This document shows, in pieces, positions 8,706-17,640 of a stretch of 64,000 nucleotides of DNA. A model generated the notes under the pieces. It had not been told where the DNA came from. It was given only the letters and a program-made list of their open reading frames with translations, and ran no database searches. How positions within the stretch are numbered: position 1 is the first letter of the stretch; every line of letters begins with the position of its first letter. The DNA lies in assembly GCA_963723455.1 (NCBI GenBank), contig CAVRQM010000001.1, positions 1,550,001 through 1,614,000 on the forward strand. The letters are read 5' to 3'. The translations under genes and the position numbers were made by a program. Source of the DNA: CAVRQM01 sp963723455 (GTDB taxonomy: Bacteria; Pseudomonadota; Alphaproteobacteria; Acetobacterales; Acetobacteraceae).

Positions 8706-9982
8706 CCCGCATGCGGCTGAAGTTGACCCGGTCTTGGCCCTGGTCTTGGCCCCGGTCCGGGCGCTTGCCCCTCACCCCGGCCCTGTCCCGGAGGGAGACG
8801 GAGCAGCAGGCCCTCCCCCTTGGGAGAGGGTTGGGTGAGGGGGCCACCGCACCCTGGCGCCGGTTCGCGCTTCTGCTGCTGGCGCTGCTGCCCGCCACCC
8901 CGGCGCGGGCGCAGCTGTTCGGGCCGCACGGGCTGGACCCGAAATATTGCGATCTCAAGACAGTCCGGCAGACCGTGGTCTACGTCGATGACATGATGAT
9001 GTACACCGGCCAGACCGGCTGGGTGCCCAAGCTCGACGAAAAGCTGAAGGGCACCCTGACGCCCGGCGAGCGCGTCACGGTGGTCCGGCTGTCGCCGGCG
9101 TCCGGGCGCAGCCGCGAGGAATGGTCGGGCTGCTGGCCGGCCGCCGGCCCGCCGGGCGCTGCGGCTTCGGGCGGCCTGATGTCGCTGTTCCAGGCCGATC
9201 CGGTGACCGAACTGGCCGGACAGCGTAAATACTTCTTCGCCGGCTTCGGCGGGGCGCTGACCCGCATTTACGACAGCGCCAGGCGCGCGCCGGCGCAGCT
9301 CGACGCCGGCTCGCCGCCGCAGAAGCAGCTGCTGCGGGCGCTGGCCTCGGATGACGGGCGGTTCGCCAACAGCCAGACCACAATCCGCGCCATCGTTTAT
9401 TCCGACATGGCGGAGAACAGCGATCTCGGCTCGGCTTTCAAGGGCGCCTCGGAGGCGCAGAACGATGTGGGCGCGAGGCTCGGCTCGTATCTGCGGCGAG
9501 GCGTGTTCTACGGGTTCGGGCTTGGCCTGGACGTGGCCGACGACCCGCCGTTCGACGAGCATGCGCGCGCGTTCTGGGCCGCCGCCCTGCGCTCGATGAC
9601 GGCGACCGTCGAGGGCATCGACGCCGACCTGAACGTGCCGAACATCCTGCCCAGCGCGGCCTACGTCTTCCCGGTCGAGATGCAGTTCGGGGGCCAGGTG
9701 CTGGACGGTCGGCTGTCGCTGCTGGCCGATAGCGACGGCACGCTGGTCGATAGCTGGCTCGGCATCTCCCGTCTCGGCAGCGCCGCGCTGCACGGCACGT
9801 TCGTCTGCCAGGCGGACGGGGCCGGATCGTGCCGCCTGCGCGCGGAGACCGCCGTCGGCATCGCCACCAGCGCGCCGTCCGAAACCCTGGTGATGCATGG
9901 CAAGGCCGACGCGCTCAGCGGGACGCTGGGCGTCAAGGGGCAGAACCTGACCTTCGCGGTGAAGACGCAGGGCGCGGAGTAG
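8702..9982 (+). CDS. exported protein with VWA-like signatures, leader interrupted by a palindromic repeat
   Basis: 426 residues from the ATG that overlaps the previous stop. Residues about 23-47 are encoded by a palindromic interspersed repeat, and only then comes the hydrophobic export signal RRFALLLLALLPATPARAQ. A TTG at 8831, directly after GGGAGAGGG, is an in-frame alternative start that would restore a normal signal peptide. The mature part carries VRQTVVYVDDMMM, PGERVTVVRLSPASG and AIVYSDMAENSDLG, reminiscent of von Willebrand A strands, though the MIDAS DxSxS motif is absent. No firm family. Coupled to the membrane protein gene, so a shared envelope function is likely. Confidence 0.7.
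   Translation: MTRMRLKLTRSWPWSWPRSGRLPLTPALSRRETEQQALPLGRGLGEGATAPWRRFALLLLALLPATPARAQLFGPHGLDPKYCDLKTVRQTVVYVDDMMMYTGQTGWVPKLDEKLKGTLTPGERVTVVRLSPASGRSREEWSGCWPAAGPPGAAASGGLMSLFQADPVTELAGQRKYFFAGFGGALTRIYDSARRAPAQLDAGSPPQKQLLRALASDDGRFANSQTTIRAIVYSDMAENSDLGSAFKGASEAQNDVGARLGSYLRRGVFYGFGLGLDVADDPPFDEHARAFWAAALRSMTATVEGIDADLNVPNILPSAAYVFPVEMQFGGQVLDGRLSLLADSDGTLVDSWLGISRLGSAALHGTFVCQADGAGSCRLRAETAVGIATSAPSETLVMHGKADALSGTLGVKGQNLTFAVKTQGAE
8768..8842. repeat. interspersed palindromic element inside a coding region
   Basis: The arms CCCCTCACCC (8768-8777) and GGGTGAGGGG (8833-8842) are exact complements about 55 bp apart, with a purine-rich middle including GGGAGAGGG. This is the familiar REP/RPE-like element of GC-rich proteobacterial genomes, whose translation (LTPALSRRE and LPLGRGLGEG) turns up in many mis-annotated reading frames. 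Here it lies in frame at the 5' end of the exported-protein gene. Its length keeps the frame open. Confidence 0.75.
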
Positions 9983-10057
9983 CGTTCGCTGCAGGCTGCT
10001 CCGCAACATCGCAGCGGCCGGGTGCGACGGCGGGCTGCGAAGGCGGGCTGCGGCGCG

Positions 10058-10811
10058 TCAGGCGGCGCGGGCGTGCCGCGCCAGCAGGATCAGCGCCCGC
10101 CGCACCCCGTCCGCATCGGCCACCGGCGCCGGCCACGCCACGCGCAGCGCCGGTTGCTCGGCGTCGCCTGCCAGGTCACAGCGGGCCAGGTCGCAACCGT
10201 CGGCGTCCACGCCCACCATCCGCCATGCGCCGGACCCGCCGGCCAGCAGCGCCAGCGTGTCCGCGTGGTCGGCGTTGCAATGGTCCATGATGCCGGCCGC
10301 CGCCGCTGCAACCGCGGCGACCGCCGCCGGCTCGGGCAGCAGCCGGTCTCGGCGCAGCCGGTGCGCGCTTGCGAAGCCGGCGACCAGCAGCGAGTTCCTC
10401 CGGCGCGATCCGCCACAGGTAAAAGTCGCCGAACCCGGCATACAGCCCCGCATACGGATGCACCGCCAGGAACCGCGCCCGCAGCCCCGCCTCGTCGGCG
10501 ATCGCGGCGCTGCCGGACACGGTGACGCGCGGCGTGGTCTGCGGATTGCCCTCGGCCGCCGGCCCGGCGACCAGCAGCGCGCAGCGGGGATCGCGGCGCA
10601 GCTGCTTGGTGTGCTCGGACAGGTCGGACAGCAGCAGCAGCACCGACAGCTCCGGCGTGGTCGCCGGCGTCACCAGCCCGGCGAACGGATAGCCGCCGGA
10701 TTGCGTGGCCAGCGTGCCGACCCGGGCGGCGCGCAGCAGCCGGCGCGCGGTCCAGCCGGGATCATCGGGCGTCTGCGACGGCGGCGCGCGCTCCGGGCTC
10801 GTCTCGGTCAT
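10058..10811 (-). CDS. HugZ-like pyridoxamine-phosphate-oxidase-fold protein (frameshifted)
   Basis: Two frames make one protein of about 250 residues. The first (start 10811) carries a split-barrel flavin/haem-binding domain: ARVGTLATQSGGYPFAGLVT, DLSEHTKQLRRDPRCALLV and GDFYLWRIAPEE. After one extra base near 10394 the other frame continues SLLVAGFASAHRLRRD and ends in a DUF2470 domain (DHCNADHADTLALLAG). This layout is that of HugZ-type haem-utilisation or haem-degrading proteins. Both halves are well conserved, so the frameshift may be a sequence error rather than true loss. It is divergent from chvI. Confidence 0.8.
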
Positions 10812-10852
10812 GTGCCGTGCGTCTCCGCCGGTTCTGCGCCATCATCGGGCGC

Positions 10853-11554
10853 ATGAAGCAGACAATCGCCCTGGTCGACGACGACCGCAACATCCTGACC
10901 AGCGTCGCCATGACGCTGGAGCAGGAGGGTTTCTCCGTGCGCACCTATACCGACGGTGAGAGCGCGCTTCAGGCGATCACCGCGCGCCCGGTCGATCTGG
11001 CGGTGCTGGACATAAAAATGCCGCGCATGGACGGCATGGAGCTGCTGCAACGCCTGCGCGCGCGCAGCCAGCTGCCGGTGATCTTCCTCACCAGCAAGGA
11101 CGAGGAGGTGGACGAGTTGATGGGCCTGCGCCTGGGGGCGGACGACTACATCACGAAACCGTTCAGCCAACGCCTGCTGCTGGAGCGCATCCGCGCCCTG
11201 CTGCGCCGCAACGAGAGCAGCCGCGCCGAGGCCACCGGCGCCTCGCCCAGCTCGATCCTGGTGCGCGGCGAACTGGTCCTGGACGAGACCAAGCACCAAT
11301 GCACCTGGCGCGGCCACGACATCCAGCTGACGGTCACTGAATTCCTGCTGCTGAAGACGCTGGCGGTGCGGCCGGGAATGGTGCGTTCGCGCGACCAGCT
11401 GATCGACGCCGCCTATGGCGAGAACATTTACGTGGACGACCGCACCATCGATAGCCACATCAAGCGTGTCCGGAAAAAATTCCGTGCGAGCGACGACAGC
11501 TTCAATCATATCGAGACGCTCTACGGCATAGGCTACCGCTACCGGGAGGCCTGA
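10853..11554 (+). CDS. chvI: two-component response regulator ChvI
   Basis: An OmpR/PhoB-type regulator of 233 residues. The receiver domain starts TIALVDDDRNILTSV, with the phospho-acceptor Asp in AVLDIKMPRMDG (about residue 53) and the conserved Lys in DDYITKPFS. The C-terminal winged helix contains VTEFLLLKTLAVRPGMVRSR and DDRTIDSHIKRVRKKF. I chose the ATG at 10853 because MKQTIALVDDD aligns with ChvI N-termini; the longer frame from 10817 adds a non-conserved leader. It pairs with the ChvG kinase 24 bp downstream, and the PTS genes beyond match the alphaproteobacterial chvIG-hprK order. It controls envelope and acid-stress genes in relatives. Confidence 0.93.
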   Translation: MKQTIALVDDDRNILTSVAMTLEQEGFSVRTYTDGESALQAITARPVDLAVLDIKMPRMDGMELLQRLRARSQLPVIFLTSKDEEVDELMGLRLGADDYITKPFSQRLLLERIRALLRRNESSRAEATGASPSSILVRGELVLDETKHQCTWRGHDIQLTVTEFLLLKTLAVRPGMVRSRDQLIDAAYGENIYVDDRTIDSHIKRVRKKFRASDDSFNHIETLYGIGYRYREA

Positions 11555-11578
11555 GAGGTGCGATGAGCGACCGGCGCG

Positions 11579-13270
11579 ATGCCTGACACGCACGCCACGC
11601 TGGGCGACGCCGCGTTCGGCGCGCAGGGCGCGCGCGCGCCCGAGCTGCGGCCGCCCTGGCGCTGGGCCTCGCCGCTGCTGCGGCGCATCCTGCTGGTCAA
11701 CCTGGTGCCGCTGGCGCTGCTGCTGGCCGCGCTGCTGTATCTTGACCAGTATCAGAACGGCCTGCTGGAGGCCGAGGTCGGCACGCTGCGCGAGCAGGCG
11801 CGCATCTATGCCGGGGCGCTGGGCGAGGCGGCGACGCGGATGCAGCCGGACGGCAATCCGCAGCTGGTGCCGGAGATCGCGCGCGCCCTGCTGATGCGCC
11901 TGACCGAACCCAGCCCGACCGCCGAGGCCAAGGTCTATGCGCCGGACGGGCAGGTCGTCGCTGACAGCCGGGCGCGGCCGGACAGCGGCGGGGCGATGCG
12001 CGAGCAGCCGCTGCCGCCGCCGCCGGATCGCGGCGAGGTGCTGGGCGCGATCGGCCGCATCTATGACCGGGTGCTGAGCTGGCTGCCGCACAGCAACGAC
12101 TTTCCGGCGCTGGACACCGGCCCGTCCGCCGCCGGCCCCGACTGGCAGCCCGACGTGCGCCAGGAGGTGCGGCTGACCGGCTCCGACCAGAGCCGCGAGA
12201 TGCCGCCGTATATCCGCCGCACCGAGGACAACCGGCTGCTGATCACCGTGGCCGAGCCGGTGCAGCGCACCAAGCACACGGTCGGCATCGTGCTGCTGAC
12301 GCGCGAGGCGCGCGAGGTGGACCAGAGCCTGATGGACGTACGGCTGTCGATCCTGGGCCTGTTCGGGTTCGCGCTGGGGCTGACGGTGCTGCTGTCCTGG
12401 TATCTGTCGCTGACCATCGCGCGGCCGATCCTGCGCCTGGCGCGCGCCGCCGAGCAGATGCAGGAGGGGCGTGGCCGCGCCGGCACCGTGCCGCGCTCGC
12501 TGCTGGCGCGCCATGACGAGGTGGGCGAGTTGGCGCAGGCGCTGGACCGCTCGGCGCGCGCGCTGTGGGACCGAATGGACGCGATCGAGCGGTTCGCCGC
12601 CGATGTGGCCCATGAGATCAAGAACCCGCTGAGCTCGATCCGCAGCGCCATCGAGACCTGGCGGCGCATCGAGGATCCCGAGAAGCAGCGCCGCCTGCTG
12701 GGCATCGTCACCGAGGACGTGAGCCGGCTCGACCGGCTCATCAGCGACATCAGCGATGCCTCGCGCATCGACGCCGAGTTGTCGCGCCTGGCCACCACCG
12801 CCGTCGATGTGGCGCCGATCCTGGTCACCCTGGCCGACATCCACGACGCCACCCGCGACGACGACGACCCGGCGATCGCGCTGTCGCTGCCCGAAGGCAG
12901 GCTCGTGGTGCAGGCGGTGGAGGGGCGCCTGGTGCAGGTGCTGCGCAACCTGATCGCCAATGCGGCCAGCTTCTCGCCGCCAGGCGGCCGCGTCGGCCTG
13001 TCGGCACGCGAGGCCGGGGGAATGGTGCAGATCAGCGTCGAGGATGACGGGCCGGGCATTCCCGAGGCCAAGCTGGAGCATGTGTTCGACCGTTTCTATT
13101 CCGAACGCCCGCAGGGCGAGCGGTTCGGCCAGCATTCCGGCCTGGGCCTGTCGATCAGCCGGCAGATCGCCGAGGCGCTGAAGGGCAGCCTGGTCGCCGG
13201 CAACCGGCGCGACGAAACCGGCCGGGTGCTTGGCGCGCGCTTCGTGCTGAGCCTGCCGGCATCCGCATAG
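11579..13270 (+). CDS. chvG: sensor histidine kinase ChvG
   Basis: Membrane histidine kinase of 563 residues, partner of ChvI. The first transmembrane helix is near residues 36-55 (ILLVNLVPLALLLAALLYL), with a periplasmic sensor region of about 200 residues and a second helix near 255-278. HAMP follows, then the H-box FAADVAHEIKNPLSSIRSAI (His about 345), N-box NLIANAASFSPPGG and G-boxes DDGPGIPEAK and GLGLSISRQIAEAL. The catalytic set is complete. In relatives ChvG responds to acidity or envelope stress and is restrained by a periplasmic inhibitor, ExoR, which is not in this window. Confidence 0.93.
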   Translation: MPDTHATLGDAAFGAQGARAPELRPPWRWASPLLRRILLVNLVPLALLLAALLYLDQYQNGLLEAEVGTLREQARIYAGALGEAATRMQPDGNPQLVPEIARALLMRLTEPSPTAEAKVYAPDGQVVADSRARPDSGGAMREQPLPPPPDRGEVLGAIGRIYDRVLSWLPHSNDFPALDTGPSAAGPDWQPDVRQEVRLTGSDQSREMPPYIRRTEDNRLLITVAEPVQRTKHTVGIVLLTREAREVDQSLMDVRLSILGLFGFALGLTVLLSWYLSLTIARPILRLARAAEQMQEGRGRAGTVPRSLLARHDEVGELAQALDRSARALWDRMDAIERFAADVAHEIKNPLSSIRSAIETWRRIEDPEKQRRLLGIVTEDVSRLDRLISDISDASRIDAELSRLATTAVDVAPILVTLADIHDATRDDDDPAIALSLPEGRLVVQAVEGRLVQVLRNLIANAASFSPPGGRVGLSAREAGGMVQISVEDDGPGIPEAKLEHVFDRFYSERPQGERFGQHSGLGLSISRQIAEALKGSLVAGNRRDETGRVLGARFVLSLPASA

Positions 13271-13300
13271 CTCGCCGCGACCGGGCTGCGGGAACGCGAG

Positions 13301-13328
13301 TGGAACGACCAGGGGTGGAACGACCAGG
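13301..13328. repeat. 15-bp-period tandem duplication
   Basis: TGGAACGACCAGG occurs at 13301-13313 and again at 13316-13328, in the gap between chvG and the AI-2E-family gene. It is one of several tandem duplications of about 15 bp at gene borders in this window. Confidence 0.8.
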
Positions 13329-13349
13329 ACGGGGCGGCGTTGGGCGGCG

Positions 13350-14594
13350 ATGAACGACACCCCCCATGCTGCGAACCCGTCCGCGACGCGCGCCAGCGCC
13401 CAGCCAGGCGCGATCGCCGCCGTGCAGACCACGCGGCCGTCCGAGACCTCGGCTGCGGAAACCGCCGAGGCGCAGCACCAGGTCGCGACCGCGCAGCTGG
13501 ACACCCGCACCGTCGCGCTGGCGACGCTGGCCGTGCTGGCGGTGTTCTACACGCTGTACTTCGCCGCCTCGATCATCCTGCCGCTGCTGCTGGCGCTGGT
13601 GCTGACGCTGCTGCTACTGCCGGGCAAGCGGCTGCTGGTCGAACGGCTGCGCCTGCCGGCGGCGCTGGCCGCCCTGCTCCTGATCCTGCTGCTGTTCGCG
13701 GTGCTGGCAGCCGTGGTGTTCGCGCTGTCGCTGCCGGCTACCTCCTGGGCCGCCAAGCTGCCGCAGACCTTTTCCGCCCTGCAGCACAAGCTGGGCTTCG
13801 TCGGCTCGGCGATCGACTTCGCCCGGCACGGCATGGAGCGCCTGTCCGTCGCGCTGCATGGCGGGGGCGGCGCGGCTGGCGGCGGCCAGCCCGCGCCGCC
13901 GGCAGCGCCGCAACCGGGCGGCGGCCCCAATCTGGGCGGCGTCGGGCTGACCCTGCTGGAGAGCACCCGCGCGGCGATGGGACAGCTGCTGACGCTGGTC
14001 GTGGTGCTGTTCTTTATGCTGGCGTTCGGCGACAGCCTGCTGCGCCGGGTGGTCGAGGTGCTGCCGACATTCGGCGAGAAGCGGCGGGTAGTCGAGATCG
14101 CCTCGGAGATCGAACGCAACATCTCCGGCTACCTGCTGACGATCACGGTGATGAACCTGTTCACCGGCACCGCGAACGGGCTGCAGATGTGGGCGCAGGG
14201 CTTCCCCGACCCGCTGCTGTGGGGGGCGCTGGCGTTCCTGCTGAACTATATCCCGATCCTGGGGCCGTTCACCGGCGTCGTCATCTTCTTCCTGGTCGGG
14301 CTGTTCGTGAAATCCGGCATATGGGCGGCGCTGCTGCCGCCGGCCATCTATCTTGCCGTGCACGTGCTGGAGGGCGAGAGCATCACCCCGATGCTGCTGG
14401 CCCGACGCTTCACTTTGAACCCGGTGCTGGTGATCGTGGCGCTGTTCTTCTGGGACTGGATGTGGGGGGTAGTCGGTGCATTCCTGGCGGTGCCGCTGCT
14501 GGCCATCGCCAAGATCGTCTGCGACCACATCCCGGCGCTGACGCCGCTGGGGCATGTGCTGGGCGCGCCCAGGAAGCGCGGCATCAAGGCCTAG
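13350..14594 (+). CDS. AI-2E family transporter (PerM/TqsA type)
   Basis: A 414-residue polytopic membrane protein. After a hydrophilic N-terminal tail of about 50 residues come hydrophobic helices at about 55-75, 85-125, 210-235, 265-305 and 320-390. The signature LLNYIPILGPFTGVVIFF and the C-terminal AVPLLAIAKIVCDH are typical of this family of exporters or antiporters. A Gly/Pro-rich loop (about 170-195) replaces part of the usual periplasmic loop. Substrate is unknown: members include the E. coli AI-2 exporter and Na+/H+ antiporters. It separates chvIG from hprK, unlike the compact order in many relatives. Confidence 0.85.
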   Translation: MNDTPHAANPSATRASAQPGAIAAVQTTRPSETSAAETAEAQHQVATAQLDTRTVALATLAVLAVFYTLYFAASIILPLLLALVLTLLLLPGKRLLVERLRLPAALAALLLILLLFAVLAAVVFALSLPATSWAAKLPQTFSALQHKLGFVGSAIDFARHGMERLSVALHGGGGAAGGGQPAPPAAPQPGGGPNLGGVGLTLLESTRAAMGQLLTLVVVLFFMLAFGDSLLRRVVEVLPTFGEKRRVVEIASEIERNISGYLLTITVMNLFTGTANGLQMWAQGFPDPLLWGALAFLLNYIPILGPFTGVVIFFLVGLFVKSGIWAALLPPAIYLAVHVLEGESITPMLLARRFTLNPVLVIVALFFWDWMWGVVGAFLAVPLLAIAKIVCDHIPALTPLGHVLGAPRKRGIKA

Positions 14595-14616
14595 CTCAAG
14601 CTCCATCGGGCTTGCT

Positions 14617-15712
14617 TTACCCGGCGGGTGCTATGAAGAAGAATGCCAGGCCGAGCAGGACGTAGACACCGATCAGCAGCACGCCCTCGAACCAAGTGGT
14701 CTCCCCGTCGGCCGCGATGGCGTTGACGGTGAATGCGGCGCCGGCGATGGCGAACAGGTCGAGCGGGTTGCCGAACACCAGCGTCATGGGGCGGCCCATG
14801 AGCCACGACATGATCACCAGCAGCGGCGCGATGACGAGGGCGACCTGGATTGCCGAGCCGATGCAGATATTCATCACGAGGCCCATCTTGTCCTGGCGCG
14901 CGAACCAGGCGGCGGCGAACAGGTCGGATACGGTGCCGACCAGCGCCAGCACGATCACGCCAAGGAATACCGGCGACAGACCCAGCGTTCCCGATGTCGC
15001 CTCCAGCGCGCCCGAAACCAGTTCGGCTTCGAGCGCGATTGCGGCAGTGGCGGCCACAAGCGCACCAAGCGACGCCCACAGCGGCCAACCCGCATCCTCG
15101 CCTCTGTCGCGCGGCTCGTCGGAGGCGAAGGCGTCGCGGCGCGTCACGAGCGTATAGACCAGGTTGGCGCCGTAGAGAACAAGCAGCACGGCCGAGACAC
15201 CAAGACTGAGCTCTTCCTCCGAGAGTCCCAGGTTCCGTGTGCCCGTCACCGCCCGCCCAGTGTAGTCGAACACGGCCGGCAGCAGCAGGGCGATGACGAC
15301 GAGGATGAGCAGAACTCGACAGCAGTCCGGCCCTCTCCCGCTTGAACGTCTGTCTTCCCCGCCCGACGCTGCCGACCACCACCGCGAGGCCAAGACCAAG
15401 CAGGCTGGTGCCGATAATCGAGCCGGTGATTTGCGCCCGCACGACGTCCGCCTTGCCGTCGGCCAGCACGAACGAGGCGAGGATCAATTCGGCGAGGCTG
15501 CCGAAGCTGATATTGAGCAGGCCGCCGAGCGCCGGGCCTACCTGGACGGCCACCTGCTCCGTCGCCCTCCGGATCCAGTCCGCGAGGATCCCGATCGCGA
15601 CCGCGCCAGCCACGAACACCCAGATCGGAGACGCGCCGCAGAGGTAACGGAGCCCCGGGGCGACCGGGATCGCGAGCAGCAACGCGAGCGGGATCGCGAG
15701 CTGCCTCAGCAC
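14617..15712 (-). CDS. calcium/cation:proton antiporter, CaxA-like (frameshifted)
   Basis: Two overlapping frames join into about 364 residues. The first frame, from the GTG at 15712, contains the first alpha-repeat: GPALGGLLNISFGSLAELIL and GSIIGTSLLGLGLAV. After one extra base near 15316 the other frame continues LILVVIALLLPAVFDYTGRA and holds the second repeat, GVIVLALVGTVSDLFAAAW and IGSAIQVALVIAPLLV. Acidic Glu/Asp in the paired motifs is typical of Ca2+/H+ exchangers, and about eleven helices are visible. It would export cytoplasmic Ca2+ using proton influx. It is convergent with the AI-2E gene. The frameshift may be a sequence error. Confidence 0.82.
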
Positions 15713-16113
15713 GGCGCCGCGGCCCGGCGCCGCGTCGCCCGGGCGGACGAGGCAATGGCCTGGGCCTTCAGTGGACGATCCGCGACGCGGTGCGAGAGAG
15801 CCTGGATCGTTCGGCGATCCTGTCGTCCTGCGTGGAGGCCAACCTGGCCGCCATGGCCGAGCGCCACGTCCGCGCCTGCCCGCCACCCCCGCGTCCACGC
15901 GCGGCCGGCGGCAACGCAGCATTCAAAGCTCAGCAGCCGCGGATGGCCACCCCGTGACGCACACCCAAGCATACTCGATCCCTATAGCAATTAGCCCATC
16001 AGCCCAGACAACACTTACGGAAACAGGCTCCTGGCCAGGCCGCGCCGGCGCCCGGCCCCGCTCGCCGTGCCCCTTTCCTTTTCGCGGCGCGCTGGCGCAT
16101 AAGCTGATGCCCC
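15713..16113. other. about 400 bp without a confident gene
   Basis: The stretch lies between the divergent cation exchanger and hprK. An open frame on the + strand (about 15740-15957, reading IRDAVRESLDRSAILSSCVE, then ANLAAMAERHV) looks protein-like but has no good start and no recognised family, so it may be a gene remnant. The part from about 15960 to 16025 is AT-richer than its surroundings and may hold promoters for hprK. I see no tRNA or clear terminator. Confidence 0.4.
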
Positions 16114-16548
16114 ATGCGCGTCCATGCGAGCTGTGCCGCCCGAGACGGGCACGGAGTGCTGCTGCTGGGTCCGCCGGGCATCGGCAAGTCCGATCTGCTG
16201 CTGCGGCTGCTGGGCCACGGGTTCCAGCTCGTCGCCGACGATCAGGTGGAGCTGTCCGCCGGCCAGGCCAGCCCGCCGCCGTCGCTTGCCGGCTTGCTGG
16301 AGGTGCGCGGCCTGGGCATCGTGCGGCTGGCGCATGTGGCGCCGGTCGGCCTGGCGCTGGGCGTCCGCCTGCTGCCGCCGGGCGAGGACCGGCCGGATCG
16401 GCTGCCGGACACGCTGAGTCCATCGCCGTTCGGCGTCCCGGTGTTGCTGCTGGACGGCGCCGCGGCCTCGGCCGTGCAGCGCATCGGCCTGGCGCTGGAC
16501 TGCGCGACCGGTCGCGTCACGCAGCTGGCCGGAGCGTTCGCGGCATGA
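16114..16548 (+). CDS. hprK: HPr kinase/phosphorylase, short alphaproteobacterial form
   Basis: 144 residues, containing only the C-terminal catalytic domain of HprK. The Walker A loop LLGPPGIGKSD lies near residues 18-28, followed by LVADDQVEL and the HprK signature LEVRGLGIV. Firmicute HprK has an extra N-terminal domain that is regularly missing in alphaproteobacteria, so the short length is normal. It phosphorylates and dephosphorylates a serine of HPr, tuning the regulatory PTS. It starts the run hprK-rapZ-EIIA-ptsH-ptsP; the gap to rapZ is about 27 bp. Confidence 0.93.
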   Translation: MRVHASCAARDGHGVLLLGPPGIGKSDLLLRLLGHGFQLVADDQVELSAGQASPPPSLAGLLEVRGLGIVRLAHVAPVGLALGVRLLPPGEDRPDRLPDTLSPSPFGVPVLLLDGAAASAVQRIGLALDCATGRVTQLAGAFAA

Positions 16549-16575
16549 CGCCGGACCTGGGCGCGGACCAGGCGG

Positions 16576-17630
16576 ATGGCGGGCAATGGCGGCCGGGCGG
16601 ATGGCGTCAGGCCGGATGGCGTCAGGCCGGGCCGGGTGCTGCTGGTCAGCGGGCTGTCCGGTGCCGGCAAGGCGTCGATCCTGCGCGCGCTGGAGGATCT
16701 CGGCTTCGAGGCGGTGGACAACGCGCCGCTGCCGATGCTGGAGGAGGTCATCCGCCGCGCCGCCGGCGCCGGCTGCCGGCGCGTCGCGGTCGGCGTCGAT
16801 GCGCGCACGCGCGGCTTCGATTGCGAAGCGGTGCTGCAGGCGCTGCACCGGCTGCGCGCCGATCCCGCGCTGCGCGCCGAACTGGTGTTCGCCTGGGCCG
16901 ACGAGGTGGTGTTGCAGCGCCGCTTCACCGAGACCCGCCGCCGTCATCCGCTGGCCGAGAGCGGCCGCGTGCAAGACGGCATCGCCGCCGAGCGCCTGCT
17001 GACCGGACCCCTGCGCGACGCCGCCGACCTGGTGATCGACACCTCCGACCTGCCGCTAGTCGGGCTGCGCCGGCTGATCGACGCCCGGTTCGGCGCGGGC
17101 GGCGGCGAGGAGCCGCCGGGGCTGGCCGTCACCCTGATGTCGTTTGCATTTCCCGCCGGTCTGCCCCGCGAAGCGGACATGGTGTTCGATGCCAGATTCC
17201 TGCGCAACCCGCATTATGTAGCCGTGCTCAAGCCGCTGACGGGCCTGGATCCGGCGGTTGGGGCGTATATCGAGGCCGACCCCGATTTTAATCGCTTTTT
17301 CGGGCAGGTTCGTGACCTTGTCGATTTCGTCCTGCCGCGTTTCGTGCGGGAAGGTAAAAAATACTGCACGGTAGCGATCGGCTGCACCGGCGGCAGACAC
17401 CGCTCGGTGCATCTGGTGCGGCGACTGGCGGACCACCTGCGAGGGCGAACCTGGTGCGTGAGCGTGGTGCATCGCGAGCTGGCGGGCGAGTTGACGGTGG
17501 CAGAGCTGGCCGGGCAGAGCTGGCCGTGGCAGAGCTGGCCGTGGCAGAGCTGGCGGCGACCGAAATGGCCGCCGAGACCACGGACGACGCGCACCCGGAT
17601 CGCGGCGCGATGCAGGCTCAGGAGGCCTGA
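16576..17630 (+). CDS. rapZ: RNase adapter / nucleotide-binding protein RapZ (frameshift in C-terminal repeat)
   Basis: The P-loop domain begins GRVLLVSGLSGAGKAS (the residue after the Walker Lys is Ala rather than Ser/Thr), then LEDLGFEAVDNAPLPML. The C-terminal half has the RapZ signatures SFAFPAGLPREADMVFDARF, GKKYCTVAIGCTGGRHRSVH and HRELAGELT. Raw sequence runs open into the EIIA gene because a 15-bp repeat coding for VAELA (17497-17555) is one base short in its second copy. Restoring that base gives (VAELA)4, a short tail and a TGA at 17628, 10 bp before EIIA. In relatives RapZ links cell-wall precursor levels to regulation. The N-terminus is also repeat-rich, so the start is uncertain. 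Confidence 0.88.
16599..16628. repeat. 15-bp tandem duplication at the rapZ 5' end
   Basis: GGATGGCGTCAGGCC is present twice head to tail (16599-16613 and 16614-16628), just before the P-loop codons of rapZ. It affects the reading frame choice and the start of the protein. Confidence 0.85.
17497..17555. repeat. four-copy 15-bp minisatellite in rapZ
   Basis: Units of GTGGCAGAGCTGGCC lie at 17497-17511, 17512-17525 (14 bp, one T missing), 17526-17540 and 17541-17555 (last base changed). Read in frame they encode the pentapeptide VAELA. The short unit is what shifts rapZ into the EIIA frame. Confidence 0.9.
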
Positions 17631-17640
17631 AGACAGGATC

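Noticed and set aside
7694..9982. 762-residue protein covering both envelope genes
   Set aside because: Its first 336 codons are a shadow of the 449-residue membrane protein; the real gene starts at the overlapping ATG at 8702.
17490..17560. CRISPR-like array
   Set aside because: The 15-bp units are contiguous without spacers and encode a pentapeptide; no CRISPR array or cas gene is in the window.
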